DNA of 64,000 nucleotides from Albugo candida (GCA_905220665.1 CAJNAR010000043.1:1-64000); one strand, 5' to 3'. Counted from the stretch's first letter, positions 44,846-57,880 are shown. Made by a program: numbers and translations. The notes: generated by a model not told the origin, from the sequence alone.

Positions 44846-46940
44846 GTGGATGTAAAGGAGCTTCAATCATTGTCATTGGATACGTACAAGTTAATAGACA
44901 GCAATGGGCAAGTGTGGATGGTGAGTCTCCCAATGTACTTCAGAGGCTTACAGCCATTATCACTCCAATCGTATCTTCCTGATTTGGATTCACAAAACTC
45001 GTTGCTACCTTACTCTCAGTCGCGGTTAATGAAACGCACTAGGATTTCGGTTGAGAACACTTCTATTACGGATTCTGTTCACTTACGCTGGGCTCATGAA
45101 ATTATTGGTCGTTCCTTTTGAGAAAGATATTTTGCAAGTTGTATGTACAAGCTACGTCGAGCCGAGCATGATGATCACGATACAGCTACCACTGCTGAGC
45201 GCTCATAACACCACACGATGATATTTGATAATTTGGAGGGAATTGGAGCAACCCGCGTGGTAGCATTTCTCAGTCAAACGATAGAAGCAACACTGATTCG
45301 AGACCTCATCCCACTTAAGTTTAAAAAGTCGTTCAATCTTTCGGCTAAAGGAAGTGCATTCGTGGTCCTTCAAGGAGATCAAGAAAGATGTCTTCGTTAT
45401 GTCAGCATCAAGCAAGACCTCGATAGCAAAATTTCTAGTCTGGCGTTTTCTGGACTTTTCCGGAACAAATTGTATCGCTACTCACCTTACGACCCAGAAG
45501 TATGCATTTTGTAGCTCTACTAGCTATCGGTCGATCTGGCAACTTTTATCGTATACGGGATAGAAAATCTGGTTGTTTCGAATGTTTCGAATTTGCTTTG
45601 TTTCAAGGTCTCTTTTCAAGGGTGGCGTATATGGCCTCTTTCAATCGCATCATTTGCCTATTAAGAGACCACGTACAAGTTGCATGTCTCGATGATCTTG
45701 TTCAGCATCTCGAAAAAGGAAATGGGATGTCAACAATGAAATCATTTCATCGTTTGCCCGATTCATCGGTAGGTGAATGCCTTTATACTCATACAAACCT
45801 TATAAGGTAATACGGTCTAGGGCACAGAGCAATTTTCCATCACGGTGAATGAAGACGAACGAGTTCTCTCTCTACTCTACTCTCCAGGGGTGATACAATC
45901 GTATTCAGAAGTTGAATATAGCAAACTCGTTGCGTCTATCAAGGCTCACGTCATAGCCTAGCTAAGACCAATGTCCGTGATCAGGAAAAGATATATTCTC
46001 ACAGGTCACGCCGCATATAGAAAGTATTGATTCTGTCGCAGAGAGGGTATCAGGCTCACGAGAAAGCTCTCTTACTATTGATGATTTTTTCAGAAATTTC
46101 AAGATATCTTTGTATATGCGACCGACCCTTTCCGGTTGACGGTGGGCGATGCTCAACTGGTAGAGCTGCTGTCAATTCTTATGTGTAGAACATGCAATGA
46201 AATGCAAGTCGGAAATCGGACGCATCAAAACTGGATCTTCTCGCGATGCGGATACGTATGTTGTCCGTATTCGGATTCAAACGTGCTCCGAAGTCGTGGC
46301 TTTTGCTCAGAATCTTAAAGACACGACCTTTTGACAGGCTCAAATGATTGTATTCGCGTATCTATCTCTTGGTCACTTTTCTTCAATAGGCATATCGAAA
46401 TTCGTGTTTGCTCTCATTCCAACGCAATTCCGTGCTATTCATTCCCATGGTGGCCTAACGATGCCGAACAGATCATCGAGATCAGTCTGGATCAAATGCC
46501 TTATGATTATGGGATCGTCATGATTGATTCCTCGTTAGTATTCACTCCAAGACTTGGTCCGTGTATGGAAGACATGAAGTTGATGCCTGTGAGATGCACA
46601 CTTGTTCAGAATGAATATCTTCATCTGGTAGCGGCAAGTAAAGTAGTGAATCCAACTGATGGAACACAACGAAAAGAGGCTTCATCTGAGAGAGATGGTT
46701 CACAGACGTCGATCAAATTCAAAAAGACTGCGGAGTGCGTATAAAGCCTCCCCAGATCAGAGCAAAGAGCTATAAACTGACTGAATTCATTCTTCCCGGT
46801 TGCTTGGAAAGCTTCCGAGGCGCTTCTTCCAATTTTTTCTTCACGTCCAATTTCATCATATCAGCTGTGTCATTAGAATTCCAGAATCCTTGTTCTAACA
46901 TAAACACAGTAAGCGTTCATTTCTTTGCGAGGTAAAAATA
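44846..46940 (+). pseudogene. Unidentified but protein-like gene, frameshifted
   Basis: Successive plus-strand stretches read as one protein: MDVKELQSLSLDTYKLIDSN (44,846), LPMYFRGLQPLSLQSYLPDL (44,925), EPSMMITIQLPLLSAHN (45,158), NLEGIGATRVVAFLSQTIEA (45,230), LIPLKFKKSFNLSAKGSAFV (45,306), QERCLRYVSIKQDLDSKI (45,380), GTEQFSITVNEDERVLSLLY (about 45,817), ILMCRTCNEMQVGNRTHQ then CGYVCC (46,178-46,260; a CxxC pair and a CC pair that could bind zinc), and PFSWWPNDAEQIIEISLDQM-like sequence (46,440). Breaks occur near 45,120, 45,510, 45,810 and 46,000. I do not recognise the family. The opposite strand offers nothing comparable. Confidence 0.45.
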
Positions 46941-48740
46941 TCAACCGATTCGAGTCAAAGGAGTTTATAAGGTCGGAAAAGAATGCTTCTCATTCACATT
47001 AAATACCCAAAGCGTCAATTTCTCATTACCGATAATCCCGTAACAAGTAAAGTCCGAATGTACTAGGCATTCGACGAGCGAGTGCATCTAGTTTCTTGTC
47101 TTTTTGACATCGCTTACGGCTTTCTTTTCCTCCCAGAAGGAAGGGGCACGAACGTTTGAGACGCTTGTTTGAAATTTATCATGTGAATTGAAAACAGGTG
47201 GGAAGGAAGCTGTAGTGTCTTTGAATTCGGTCTCATTCGCTTGTTTGTCGCCTCGTAGATCTGTCAGATTTGCTTCGTATTTTTGCCATTTGAGTGATTG
47301 TACCTCACACTGAATGGAATCAAAGGAAAGTTCATTTCAATAAAAAAATTATCAGAGACTTTGACGCATGTAACATGGTCTTACTCGCAACAATCGTGAC
47401 ATTTCCTTCAAGGTGACTCGCCTCATCTGCTGCATTTTTAATGCAGTCACGGCCTTATTTCAGTTACACGAACCCTATAGCGATGTGCAATGGTACATCA
47501 AGTGATTAGGGAAAGTGAAAGCGTTCTAAATCTTTCCAAATACAAAAGCAGAGGAAAGAGGATGCATTTTATAATTCGACGCGGCATATCAAAAGTTTTT
47601 TATGATGGCGACGCGCGCCAGTAATACGATTTATACTGCAACCTAAAACGTGGCGTTTATGTGTAAAATTAAAGGAGCTGAAAGCGATTAATGGCGCGTC
47701 CGAAGCGGCTTGGAGTGCTGCACCTGTGGGGCAAGTAAACGCTACCGCGACAGCAGCAACAGCGGTCCATGTATAGATCGCCACTTTCACTTCTCTCGGA
47801 CTCAAGCATTTGAAGACATTGACGTGGTAAGTTTTACTGAAACATGATTCGTCTTTCATTTGTGCCGCGATATATGTCGTCACTAGCGCTCTCATGTTTG
47901 GTTCTATATAAGAATTCTCACTTTAAGCCGGCGTGAACCGAGGCAGAGGCGCATTTGTGCTCTTAGTCCAGAAAGATTAGAGATCTGATGAGGAGAAATA
48001 TTACCATCACAGTGAAATATTGGAAAAGAGAAAGGTTGCGAACAGGGAAACGTTTATCGCGGAATGCAAATACTGCGAAAGACGTGATCACATGAAGGGG
48101 CATGGAATACATCGCTGCTCAAGGTGCGCTGTCTGCCTATATCTGATGTATCACCATTGGCCTTGAACAGCAAATTGCATGAAATAAACGAACAAGAAAT
48201 ATTTCATTCTATTTTGCATTACACATTAAAGAGTTGTCTGACGTTTACCGCCATCGACGCTCCTATAGCCTGAAAAGACGAAAATGACGGATACGGGCCC
48301 AGAGTGTGTATTATCTTGAATTTATGTGGATTCTGGTTGGCTCCATCGCGACAGTAGTTAGACCATACTGGGGTTTCATATCCGACTAATGATGACTGGA
48401 AGAACGACGCTCGATTTAATTACCAAACGTACTGGCGAATTTGTGCATCTGAGTCTTTGTGTAGTTTTTGCAAAAGTTTGTGTTCTATTTCGATGAGCGT
48501 ATTTGGTAGTCACTGTTGTCAATCTGAGTTCTCATCGTTGCATCTGTCGTCAGTGGTCGAAGAGAATTGCCATGAGAGCCAATTTATAATTTAATTTCAC
48601 TGATACGTATCTGGGTAGGGGTTGTGTAATGATAGACACTGTAGTTGGAATCCTGCTCCACTAATATATGATTTATTTAGCTATAGTAATAACCTTCCAT
48701 TTCAGTAATGAGCTGCTGCCATAAATCAGGTTCCAGCTCA
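46941..48740. other. Mostly non-coding; one open minus-strand frame
   Basis: A minus-strand frame of 108 codons at 47,895-47,569 starts MRALVTTYIAAQMKDESCF and has an Ala/Val-rich hydrophobic stretch (TWTAVAAVAVAFTCPTG). It could be a small membrane protein or a gene start, but nothing confirms it. The rest is stop-rich. No repeats are seen. Confidence 0.4.
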
Positions 48741-48749
48741 CATGCGTCA

Positions 48750-51000
48750 ACATTTGGTAGCAAAGTCTCATACTCGTTGCAAACGGCGAGCTACGCTTGA
48801 ATAGGATACGTTTGGAACAGCGTTTTCTCCAGATTCCTACTTGGCAGGAGAATTTCGAGATCGAGATGATTCAAGATCAGCGAAAAAATCTGAATGGTGA
48901 AGTCAAAAGTCAATTGTTGAGTTTTGGCATGGAAATTGATTGATTTAAGCAACGATGGACGGCTGGTCGTCCATCAGAAATTGCTTAAGAGTGATGGGGT
49001 GATTATACTGCGCTCGATACAAATGTTTTTATGGTTATGGAAGACTGAAAAGACAAATTGGAAGCATTCAAAGAACAAGCTAGAATTCCTTCTAGCATTG
49101 GTCTATGTTTTGAACTTCCCGAGCCTCACTTTGAACGTCTGACAGCTTTGGATGATGAAATAGAAGTTCTGTAAATGACATGGAAAGCTTACAAAGATCT
49201 CCAACAGAAATATGAGCTTTTCTGCTCAAGACGGGTTCTGATTTTGCGTCAACATATTAGCTCTACAAGATTGCACTCAGAAATGGGCCGAGAACATCAG
49301 AACCAATCACGACAAGATTGTGAAGTAGACTGAAGTTTACTGGCACATCATGGATTACACGCAGGAAAAAAACGATCACTGCCAGCTTTAAAGTTTTGTT
49401 GAGGAGAGCCATCCAAGGAAAAACACTGGATGAAGTTGTTCCGTAAGCTAAATTTACCTTGGGATGTCGACAAGCGGTAACTTGGAGTCAAGCACTTTTT
49501 GGATAAGCTTGAATTTTGTGTAGCAGCCAGCATTTCTCCAGTTTATTCAAGTCCGTTATGCACGTGTTTATGGTCAAGTCCCCATTCGCGATGCTTTGCG
49601 GGAATCGAGTGCATGGACAGAGACGGCGACATTACTACTTTTGAAACATGATCAGGACAATCGCAGTATATTCCTTATCAAAGTTTGGAAGAAAATCATG
49701 CTATCCCTGCGAGATAATCAGGCGCTTGTTGCTTCTTTGAAAAAGTCCCTACTCTTATGAATTTTGAACCAGAGGCCTCTCAGTACGAAACACAGATGGC
49801 TATTGGATCAAGCGCTTACTCAGCTCAATATCATCCAGCGGCAATGAATTTTCTTGAGCCTATCTTCTCGAAAGGTGCTCTATCTTCGAAGCAATCTCGC
49901 TTCCGACGTGTTGACGACAATTTCACCACAATTATGAGCTTCATCGAACAAGACCCAACGCTCATTAGTGGTGTTGATTACAGCCTATTTCCATAACTTT
50001 TGACAGACTGTCGATGATGATGGATCAGATTGAAAGATGCCAAAAAGCGCTATCTGATTTCTAAGAAGACAACCGTTCAAGAATGCCAAGATACCTTCTT
50101 TCTGGGAGACGAGGATTTACTCGAGATATTGGTTTAGTCGCAGAATCCTGCCGTTATTCAATCCCATCTTGAAAACTTTTTCAAGTCTTACATCATGTCG
50201 ACTTCTCTCCTCAGCAAGATCAGATCATTGGAATGTGCAGCTCTGCGAACAAGTACGTGAAACTGAATCAAGCTGTCAAAGTCACCGAGGCAATAGAGGT
50301 GTAGCTTCAGATGTTTACGGCTGAGATGTGTCGAACCACTCGGCTTCTGATTTTGGAATGTATGACACAGAAAGATTCGTTGGAGTACCAACTCTACCCT
50401 TATCAGGTTATGCGTGTCACCCACCGGATCAAGTTTTGTGAACTTAAAAAATAATATATTTTAAAAAGCCAATAAAATTAAAAAAGCAAGTTGAGCAGGA
50501 TGTGACTTCGGGAACAATGAAGAATGTCTAAGATCAGCTGCAGGATATATTACGGCCCATGTCGAGTCTAGACCTGACAACGGAATAGCAATTGCAGCTG
50601 AAAGTAAACAGCATGATTATTGATGTTGTGCATCATTTGAACATCTGCGATTAACTAATCCTGGAGAATTGCCATTCCATCAACCATTCGTGCTGACAAA
50701 AGCAGCTCCGTTTGAGAAGAAATAAAGCATCGTTATCAAACCGCCAAGAAAGCGCGAGAGATGTTGATAAAAAAGGTGTTATCACAATAAACAATGCCGA
50801 GTTCGACTATACAAACGAAAATCATGGAAACGCATCAAAACTTGTGCCCACTCTTACAGACAAATACTTTCTGACCCTCAGTCACGGAATGAACATGGGT
50901 TTTGGATGTAATCCTTATGGTTCAGCTGGGACGGGCAAGACAGAATCAGTCGAAGCGTTGGGTGGATACTTTTGCCGTCAAGTTTTAATGATCTGACAAA
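48750..51000 (+). pseudogene. DYNC2H1: Cytoplasmic dynein 2 (IFT dynein) heavy chain, linker to AAA1 fragment
   Basis: Dynein-2 drives retrograde transport in cilia and flagella. Plus-strand order matches the heavy-chain tail and linker: EKRFLQ-like stem (48,820), GQVPIRDALRESSAWTETAT (49,570), FLIKVWKKIMLSLRDNQALV (49,670), YHPAAMNFLEPIFSKGALSS (49,828) with FRRVDDNFTTIMSFIEQDP, MDQIERCQKALSDF, FFLGDEDLLEILV then NPAVIQSHLENFF (50,098-50,180). After this come [20 protein letters not shown] (50,840) and [20 protein letters not shown] (50,897), the AAA1 Walker A (GxAGTGKTE, intact). The [19 protein letters not shown] wording is typical of DYNC2H1 rather than axonemal dyneins. Similarity stops at QVLMI (50,990), before Walker B. 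Many stops and frame changes precede the last exon-like stretch. Confidence 0.88.
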
Positions 51001-52590
51001 ATTCCAGTGTATTTGTGTGACCAAATAGCGAATAAACGAGTCGAAAAGTAGTGAGATCGCCAGGCTTTTTAATTGGAGATAAAGCCGCACGAGGGCTATC
51101 CTTATTATAGGGTATACATGCCATGCTCGCTGTCGTTTCTCTGATCCACACATGTCACACACGTTTACTCGCTTACGCATCCGGGTCTTGTGTATATCCC
51201 TCACTTGAATTAATTTCTCAGCTCTCCTCGATCGAAATAAAGATTGGAAATTATCATCTTGAATGTTGACAAGATTTACTTAACCGGAACGATAAGCCTC
51301 CTCATTATCCAACTGGGTGACCTCTATGTGGAACTGATCATCTACATCCTCCTCATTCAAAATGTGATCTGGTAGTTGGGGTCTCAGGCACTTGTTCTGG
51401 GCTATTGAGACTCCATCGTTTCCAACGTGCTGACCGGGGATAGCCGGCTCGTTTTGGGTACATCTAGATGACAGATTGCTGGTATATATGGGATACATGC
51501 GGTAAGACCATAACGCTATCCTATGATCTCATGAACTCTACCAACTTCATTTTGGTCCTGTAAAAATGGCTCGGCTTTTGTATGCTTGAACTTCTTCGTA
51601 GCCTCCAGGTGTTTACACTCTTCTTCAACCGTTCGAGTGATTTCCAGGTGCTACAAATTGACCATCAGTATCTCGTGATCAGAAAGAACCGAATTCTACT
51701 CCACACTATTCGTTGTTGCTCTAAATTACCAATGCGGTCTTCCTTCTAAGTAATTACGGCTACTTTCCCGATCACGTGGTGCTTGAGATTTTCCAATCCT
51801 CGGGTTTTCGTTGGAATTCTCAAAACAACCTTTCTGTTGTTGTGCAGCTTTAACCGCATTCACGGAGCAGTAGGAAATCATCTTCTCGATATCAGCAAGT
51901 CAAGCCATATACCTTATCTCTTTATATCCTTTCTGTCGATCGAATAAATTTGGCTTCGTTGTGTATCTGCGTGAAAACCTTGTAACGTTTGACGTTGCAC
52001 TTGTCACATTGTAAACATCTCCACGTTTCTCAGCAAGACTTTGTTTTTCACAAGCGAGTGTCTTCTTTCAGAAAGAGTCGGTGATGCATTTCCTCTGTTC
52101 TTTTCGTTTTTGTGACGTTGTGATTCTACACGGTCTGTCTATTGAGCCTTAATTTGATCGCTGGAGATGTTTTTTTTTCACGCTCTTAAGTGACAATGTA
52201 TGCTGTTTCTAACTTTCCTGAATAGAAATCACGCTTTTGTGCTGTGCTAAGCAGTCGATTCGTCTCTTAACGGATTCGATGAGACATTCGAGTCACGCAT
52301 CGTTTTTTTCTGACAATATTCCTTCATTTTTCTCTTCAATGTCGAGTTTTTTGACAAAGCAGTGGTCCAACTCGCTGGTTGAGCGACTTTTGACTCATTT
52401 TTGCGATCAGCGTACAATGCGATACCATTTTGATTGATGTGCTACTGTGCAGTTAGCGGCGTCGAATGAATGTATTTTTCTGATCTTAAAGCTACAATTT
52501 GAGTCTACACAACACGCTCTTTACTGACCGAAATAGAAGCCTCTCTATTAAAATTGATTTTTATCAGGGCAGGAGTGACAGGATCTGACG
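51001..52590. other. No recognised gene
   Basis: Short open frames occur at 51,498-51,280 (minus, acidic: NEEDVDDQFHIEVTQLDNEE) and 52,237-52,437 (plus). On the minus strand about 52,000-51,550 has coiled-coil-like charged wording but frequent stops. Oligo-T/pyrimidine tracts are common on the plus strand. Nothing can be assigned. Confidence 0.45.
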
Positions 52591-52599
52591 ATCATTGAA

Positions 52600-53960
52600 A
52601 GAGCTTTAAGCAACAGACGGGAGGCAATTTATTAGACGAGATCGAAGAGGTTCTAGAATCGCTACCTGTTATGAAGATTGCACAGTTTTTCTTACCTTTT
52701 ATCACATCATCAGAGCCCGCGGAGCACACTCGACAAAAGGTACGCAACCTTTCAAAACAAATCGATGCAGTATATCAAATCCAGTCTTTGAGTATTTACA
52801 AAAGCACTCCTAACCATTCTTTTTATCATAATATTGGATAGATATGGCTCCATATTACAAATATGTATGCAGTCAACTCCATTGGCTAATCGACTCGTAA
52901 CTCTTAAAACCCTGGAGAAAGTAAGCAAAGACGAAGTTGTCCAACTGGCCGAAAAGATTGCGGATGCTACCAAGAAGTTGGGCGACTTTGAGATTTTAGA
53001 GACTCTACTTGCCAAAGCTCAAATGTGTTGTCCAGTTGGAGACAAAGAAGTCACTCTCTATGCTTTTACAGTGGCCAACGAGAAGCCACAACCAACCAAC
53101 CAACCAACGCACCAACCAGAAGATTCTCGTCTCGCTTATCCGAATCAGACCCTTTTCCAGTGACCTACAATTGGTAAACGAGCAGATTTGTCATGCGACT
53201 TTATCGATTAACGAAGGAGCGATTGGGATGTACGAAACAGAATTAAAGTCTATCAAGGCTGCTATCTCCTTGATGGTCCGAGACTTCAAGGAGGCATGTG
53301 TACTCTTTCAAAAATCTTCTTCAACTTACACAGCTACTGAACTGATGAGTTACAATCAGCTTCTCTTTTTTGTGCGTGGTTACTTGCCTCCTCTGTCTGA
53401 ATTGGGTGGAACTGAAGAAAGGTACGCGTTTCAGGATTTAAGAGCAACCCCGGATCACAGATTCTCGGTTGGATTGGGAACTCTAACGAAATTTCGCCGT
53501 CCTTCACTACACTTTTTATCTAGAAAACGTTTCGAATGGGTATTATAGCAACTAGAAACAGGTTTTCAGCGCATTGGATATGTCGTTTCTCCTCTTGCTG
53601 GATCACTCAGATGCTACACCTATGTACATAGTGGAGCTCCACGCCCACATCCTCCGGGGTAACTATTTATCCATCCATTCTCGGCTATCATTCGAGAGTA
53701 TCGTCTTGACATATTCTCAGTTCCTCGAAGCGTAACGATCGAAACAATGGCGAACGCGTTTGATATCAGCGTGACGTTCTTGGATGCCTAGTATCGCGAT
53801 TCATTCGAGCGGGACATTTGAGCTTTCAAAAGATAAGGTGAATGGCGTGATCGAAACCAATCGTCCCGACAGCAAAAATGCTCAATATCAAGCTGCTATC
53901 GAAAAAGGAGATGTTGTTTTCAATCATATTTAAAAACTCACACGAGTAATCAACGTTTGA
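52600..53960 (+). pseudogene. RPN7: 26S proteasome regulatory subunit RPN7 (PSMD6), pseudogene
   Basis: RPN7 is a PCI-domain subunit of the proteasome lid. The plus strand shows, in order: KIAQFFLPFITSSEPAEHTR (52,674), DMAPYYKYVCSQLHWLIDS (52,843; family 'MAPFYEYLC--L-WPLD'), VVQLAEKIADATKKLGDFEI (52,939), LLAKAQMCCPVGDKEVTLYA (53,005), LMVRDFKEACVLFQKSSSTY with TATELMSYNQLLFF (53,272-53,370; family 'IRDFK-A--LFL-S-STFT-TEL-SY'), SQFLEA then RSVTIETMANAFDISVTFLD (53,718-53,790), DKVNGVIETNRPDSKNAQYQ (53,835), and a natural C-terminus ...KLTRVINV at 53,958-53,960. The frame changes at least five times. A probable short intron (GTATTTAC...TTGGATAG) lies at about 52,792-52,842. Sequence at 53,380-53,680 matches the family poorly. 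Confidence 0.9.
53086..53117. repeat. Short CCAA tetranucleotide run within RPN7
   Basis: AACCAACCAACCAACGCACC lies at the end of the conserved RPN7 N-terminal block and encodes a Gln/Pro/Thr run in two frames (QPTNQPTHQP and NQPTNQRTNQ). Conserved RPN7 does not carry such a run here, so it may mark slippage and one of the frameshifts. Confidence 0.6.
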
Positions 53961-55440
53961 GTTGAATGTTCTGTTGACAGAAGGTCCAAATGTCACAAGT
54001 GGCTCCAAGTTTGAAAAGAACCGCTTTTTCCTCAACTTGTGACAGTTCTTTCTGCGTTCTCACACAGACATCACCAATCTTGTCGGTCCCGAGAATGCAA
54101 AAATTGCATCTGCTATCTTGGCCCCATCAACGAGCCAATCTACATATCCAGAATTGACACCAACCGAGTCACCAGAGCCATCTGGAAGCTTGAGAAAATC
54201 AACTCTTCCTCTTTTCTGCTTGCCAGCATCGTCCGCACATTTTTCATCCGGAAGTATGTACGCACAAACAGAGCTGATAGATTTGTAAGATGTGGGCCAC
54301 GTAGAGACACTGCGGCATAGGCCTGGTGTGGTTCCCGTGAAACTGCCTCCCGGATGGACATTGGGTAAGCACTGCTTTACATCTCGGATCCGTTCTCGAA
54401 AGGTCTGGACGCTCACGCACGCATAGTTGTACATTGGCCCGGCATGTTTGATCGTGAATGAGCCTTAAATGGGTTCCAAGAGAGTATGAAGGTGAGAATG
54501 GCTGGAGAAAGCATGCGATGAAGTCAGAGGAAACGGATCAATGAGCTTCTTTCTAAAGCGACGATTGGGCATCGAGAAGGCTGGAAGGTGCACTGCAACC
54601 ACAATGGACGAGGACACGTAGGCCGGCTGCCATCAGGTGGTAAAAACGAGACTATTACGTGGTCTTCGGAGGAATCCACTTGCCAGCGCATAAAACATCC
54701 TTGACTCGACAGATTTTGTCATGAGTTCAAGGAAGGGTGTACAGAGACCGAGCGAATTGTCGCGAGTAAAGGTGCGCAACGCGATGCATTTTCCTTTTAC
54801 ATAATGTGAATATGACTCCATCTATCTGATTCTGATAATGGAGCTGAGTCTCCTCATCTGAATCTGCGTCAGAGTTTCATTTTTGTAACTGAGTCTGATT
54901 ACATTTGAATCTGAGTCGGAATGAACGTCATTGACGTGTCGTTTTGCGATGGCTACCGCCACTCTGTTAATTCGTAAATATTCAAAAAGCACGCGTACAC
55001 GAGGGAGCATCCAGCGGCTGCTGCCCGTTTGCTTCAGTTAGTTGTTGATCGATTTGAGCAGCAATTCGATACGCTAACAAAGTCGCCTTCCGAAAATCGT
55101 GTCCTTTTGACGAAAGAGTCTACACTATCCCGAAACATTCGTCACACATTTTCACTGTGAACGTCATCACACTAAAATGAATGTCTTCTGTTTCCATAAT
55201 CGTTGCGATCCTTATCGAACGTACCGTCAATGCCTGACGCTTTGGGCTCCACGAGCGCTCATGAAAGCGCGTCATGTGAGCACGTCATCCTTTACTGTGT
55301 GCGTCACTTGACCTCCTCTAGCTCTGAATGGCTCGAGTTACCGCACCTAGTGTGCAACAAAGTGCGCTTCACAATCGACTCTTTCCTTACAAAATGAGGC
55401 AAAAGCAAGTCGAAAGAACTCCTCAATCCCGAGCCCTCAT
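53961..55440. other. Unassigned sequence
   Basis: At about 54,060-54,434 both strands are open: plus reads KIASAILAPSTSQSTYPELT with Ser/Pro-rich continuation, minus reads RVDFLKLPDGSGDSVGVNSG. The composition is gene-like, but neither strand is recognisable. At 54,820-54,930 a degenerate TCTGA(A/G)TC repeat encodes Asp/Ser-type residues on the minus strand. The rest has no supported feature. Confidence 0.4.
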
Positions 55441-56290
55441 CAACCTAAACTAATCCATCATGCGACCGAATATGCTGAGTGTATTGGCTTCCTCCAAATT
55501 CCACGATTTGCGTAGAATGGCAATGTCGGGAATGTATACACTTCAGTGGTACCTCCGTGGATGGAGGCTGAGCGAACGTAAGTCTAACCTGATTCTGGAA
55601 AAGCACGACAGAAACGGAAGGCTGTAGACCTTTGGAGCCATTCGCACAGCTTGCTAGGGAAAAGTACATACCCAATTGTCTACCGAATTTTGGAGCGCTT
55701 GGGCAATTGGGTCCCCGATCTAAGAGCAAATGTGATTTTATGCAAAAGATGAAATCCGATTCCATGCAGATCGATAGAAGAGTATTAGACTCACGAAAAT
55801 CGTGAATGCAAAACTCTTTGCGACTAACTTGTCGTCCTACTCCAGATTGCCTTATTGCGTCTGTACATTTGGGCTGCGCATAGAGGCTGGAGTCAGGTAA
55901 TCGTTGAACGCTTTCAACAGAGCCATAAATGCATCACGCGCATCTGTCCTCTTAAGCGCTGTGAATTACCACACGGTTGACGAGAAGACAATCAGTTACA
56001 CGCAACTGGAAATGCAACCACATGCTTCACCTTTCGGTGATCAATCTGATAGGTACTTTGACTCAATAGGAAATTTACGACACTTTTATGGGCGCTTTCC
56101 ATAATCAGCACAGAGAGCAGATTCAGTTTCAGAAGGTGGTACAAAGGAGAGTAAAGGAAGAAAACGGTGCAGATATTGGGAACTAACATGTGAAAGCATC
56201 GACCATTATTTGACTGCGTTCATCCACAAAAACGCGCCACTTCTGTCATCCATGGTTGGAGCAATCAGCAAGCGCACAAGTAGCACTCCA
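55441..56290. pseudogene. Weak protein-like remnants, direction uncertain
   Basis: The minus strand is open at 55,765-55,445 (FGRQLGMYFSLASCANGSKG), while the plus strand at 55,904-56,104 reads KTISYTQLEMQPHASPFGDQ then SDRYFDSIGNLRHFYGRFP, followed in another frame by REQIQFQKVVQRRVKEENGA. Both look like parts of real proteins. No family is recognised and the two may be unrelated. Confidence 0.25.
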
Positions 56291-57880
56291 ATGATTCTCG
56301 GGACGTATTGAACTTTGTTTATTCTCCCTTGCATAGTCAGGCATATGAATGCATAAGCATATGTGCATGTATGATTATCGTCGTGAATCGAGGACCCGAG
56401 AGGTACCTTCCAAAAACATTTTTATCGTCGAGGGAAAAAACATAGACTATGTCACTACAAGTCGATGTTATAAGCCAGAAAAAATCGGTTGATGTATCTT
56501 AATCAGAACGATCAGAAAATGAAATATATGTACTAAGAGTAGCAGCTCCAATTCTATCGTTTTCGATCCACCATCGGATACTACAACCTCGTGCCGGCAT
56601 GAACGATTCAGACGATACCTATACTATCACCAACAAGTATTATGGGATCTCTGACACGAGCGTCTAGAGCGGGATGACAGCCTGGCAAGACTTCAGGTAT
56701 GTGCTCGCATATGCCGCACTATCATCTGACGCTTCTACCGCAATTGAGTATGAACAGAAAGAGATTTCAAACTAATTCCATGCAGAATCCTACCCATACA
56801 AATATCTCATAAGAAAAGGATTCAGCTTTATATTTCAGTCATGAATATAATAAACATCCTTGTAATCATGTCTAAAAGGTGTGAGGACACCAGCAGCACA
56901 AATCGCCACGGTATGAAACAACCCGCGATATAAAATCAATTTACTCGATAATGCGTCAGTTTCACGTGTATTGACATCCTCATTTTCTGTGGATCCCGCC
57001 ACCACTTCATCGTCTTCAATTTCTTCACTCGGTGAAATTGTCGAACTGTAAATATGTGGCCTTCATTAGTACCGATAGTAATATTCGGCCTCTCAGGAGA
57101 CGGTAAAACCGAAACTACACTTCTCGTAAGGGTTTCTGACGCGGAAGAATTATTCTCTGAAAGCTGATGCAATGATATAAAAACTTGCGCTGAAAGCTCT
57201 TCACACATTTAATTTTGGATATATGATGCCTTACAAGGAGTATTTTGATGCAGTGGTGGAGCATGCAACCTTTAGAGATGCCCTGACAGTGTTTCATACG
57301 CAAAAAAGAAGGAAGCAATCACGTACAGAAATATCGATCACAGCTACTATCAGCCTTATGTCACCTTTTGGATGCAAAGTGTGGAAGCAATAGAGGAAGA
57401 AACAAGGGGGATACGTTTGCGGCTCGTCTAGCAGCTATTGTGACCTATTTCTGAGTTATAGAAAGCACTGAGTTGAGTTACTTTATGGCGTTAACCTTCC
57501 GCCGTTTTACCAGTGTGAATGACCTATTAGTACACAGCTATTAGGAAGATGACGTCTCTGGAGTTTGTCTTGAAAAAGCTCGTTTTTTTAATATGTTGGG
57601 GGTCGTGCTTACGCAGCTTGGTGTAATTCTTGCTCCATTTGTATGAAAAATACACCTGGAAAGTGTGCTATGAGTAATACTAAGCTACTGTCGAAGAAAT
57701 GGGTAATCATTCCTTTCGTTTCTTCCAAAAACCTGATTTTTCATCGGAGTATGAATTTAGTATTGTTCCCGGTTTGTCGGCAGCAAATTACATTGATGGT
57801 TCTCCTTGTTTGTATACTGTGTGTAGTGGAGGGAAGATGATCCAAGACAATCACATAGATTTAATCAACGAGATAGCGCT
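56291..57880. pseudogene. Weak remnants, one with WD40-like wording
   Basis: On the minus strand 57,208-56,936 reads SVVSVLPSPERPNITIGTNE then GHIFTVRQF, reminiscent of a WD40 blade, with FISLHQLSENNSSASET before it. On the plus strand 57,226-57,370 (MPYKEYFDAVVEHATFRDAL) and 57,699-57,887 (FRFFQKPDFSSEYEFSIVPG) are open. These cannot be joined. The stretch 56,291-56,930 shows nothing. Confidence 0.25.

Noticed and set aside
46136..46175. tRNA-like D-arm (GCTCAACTGGTAGAGC)
   Set aside because: The 4-bp stem and loop look right, but no anticodon arm, T-arm or acceptor pairing follows, and the sequence lies inside a protein-like frame.
16511..54000. Broken frames explained as genes rich in tiny introns
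   Set aside because: A few GT...AG candidates exist, but most breaks are single-base shifts or point stops within conserved motifs, and catalytic residues are also substituted.
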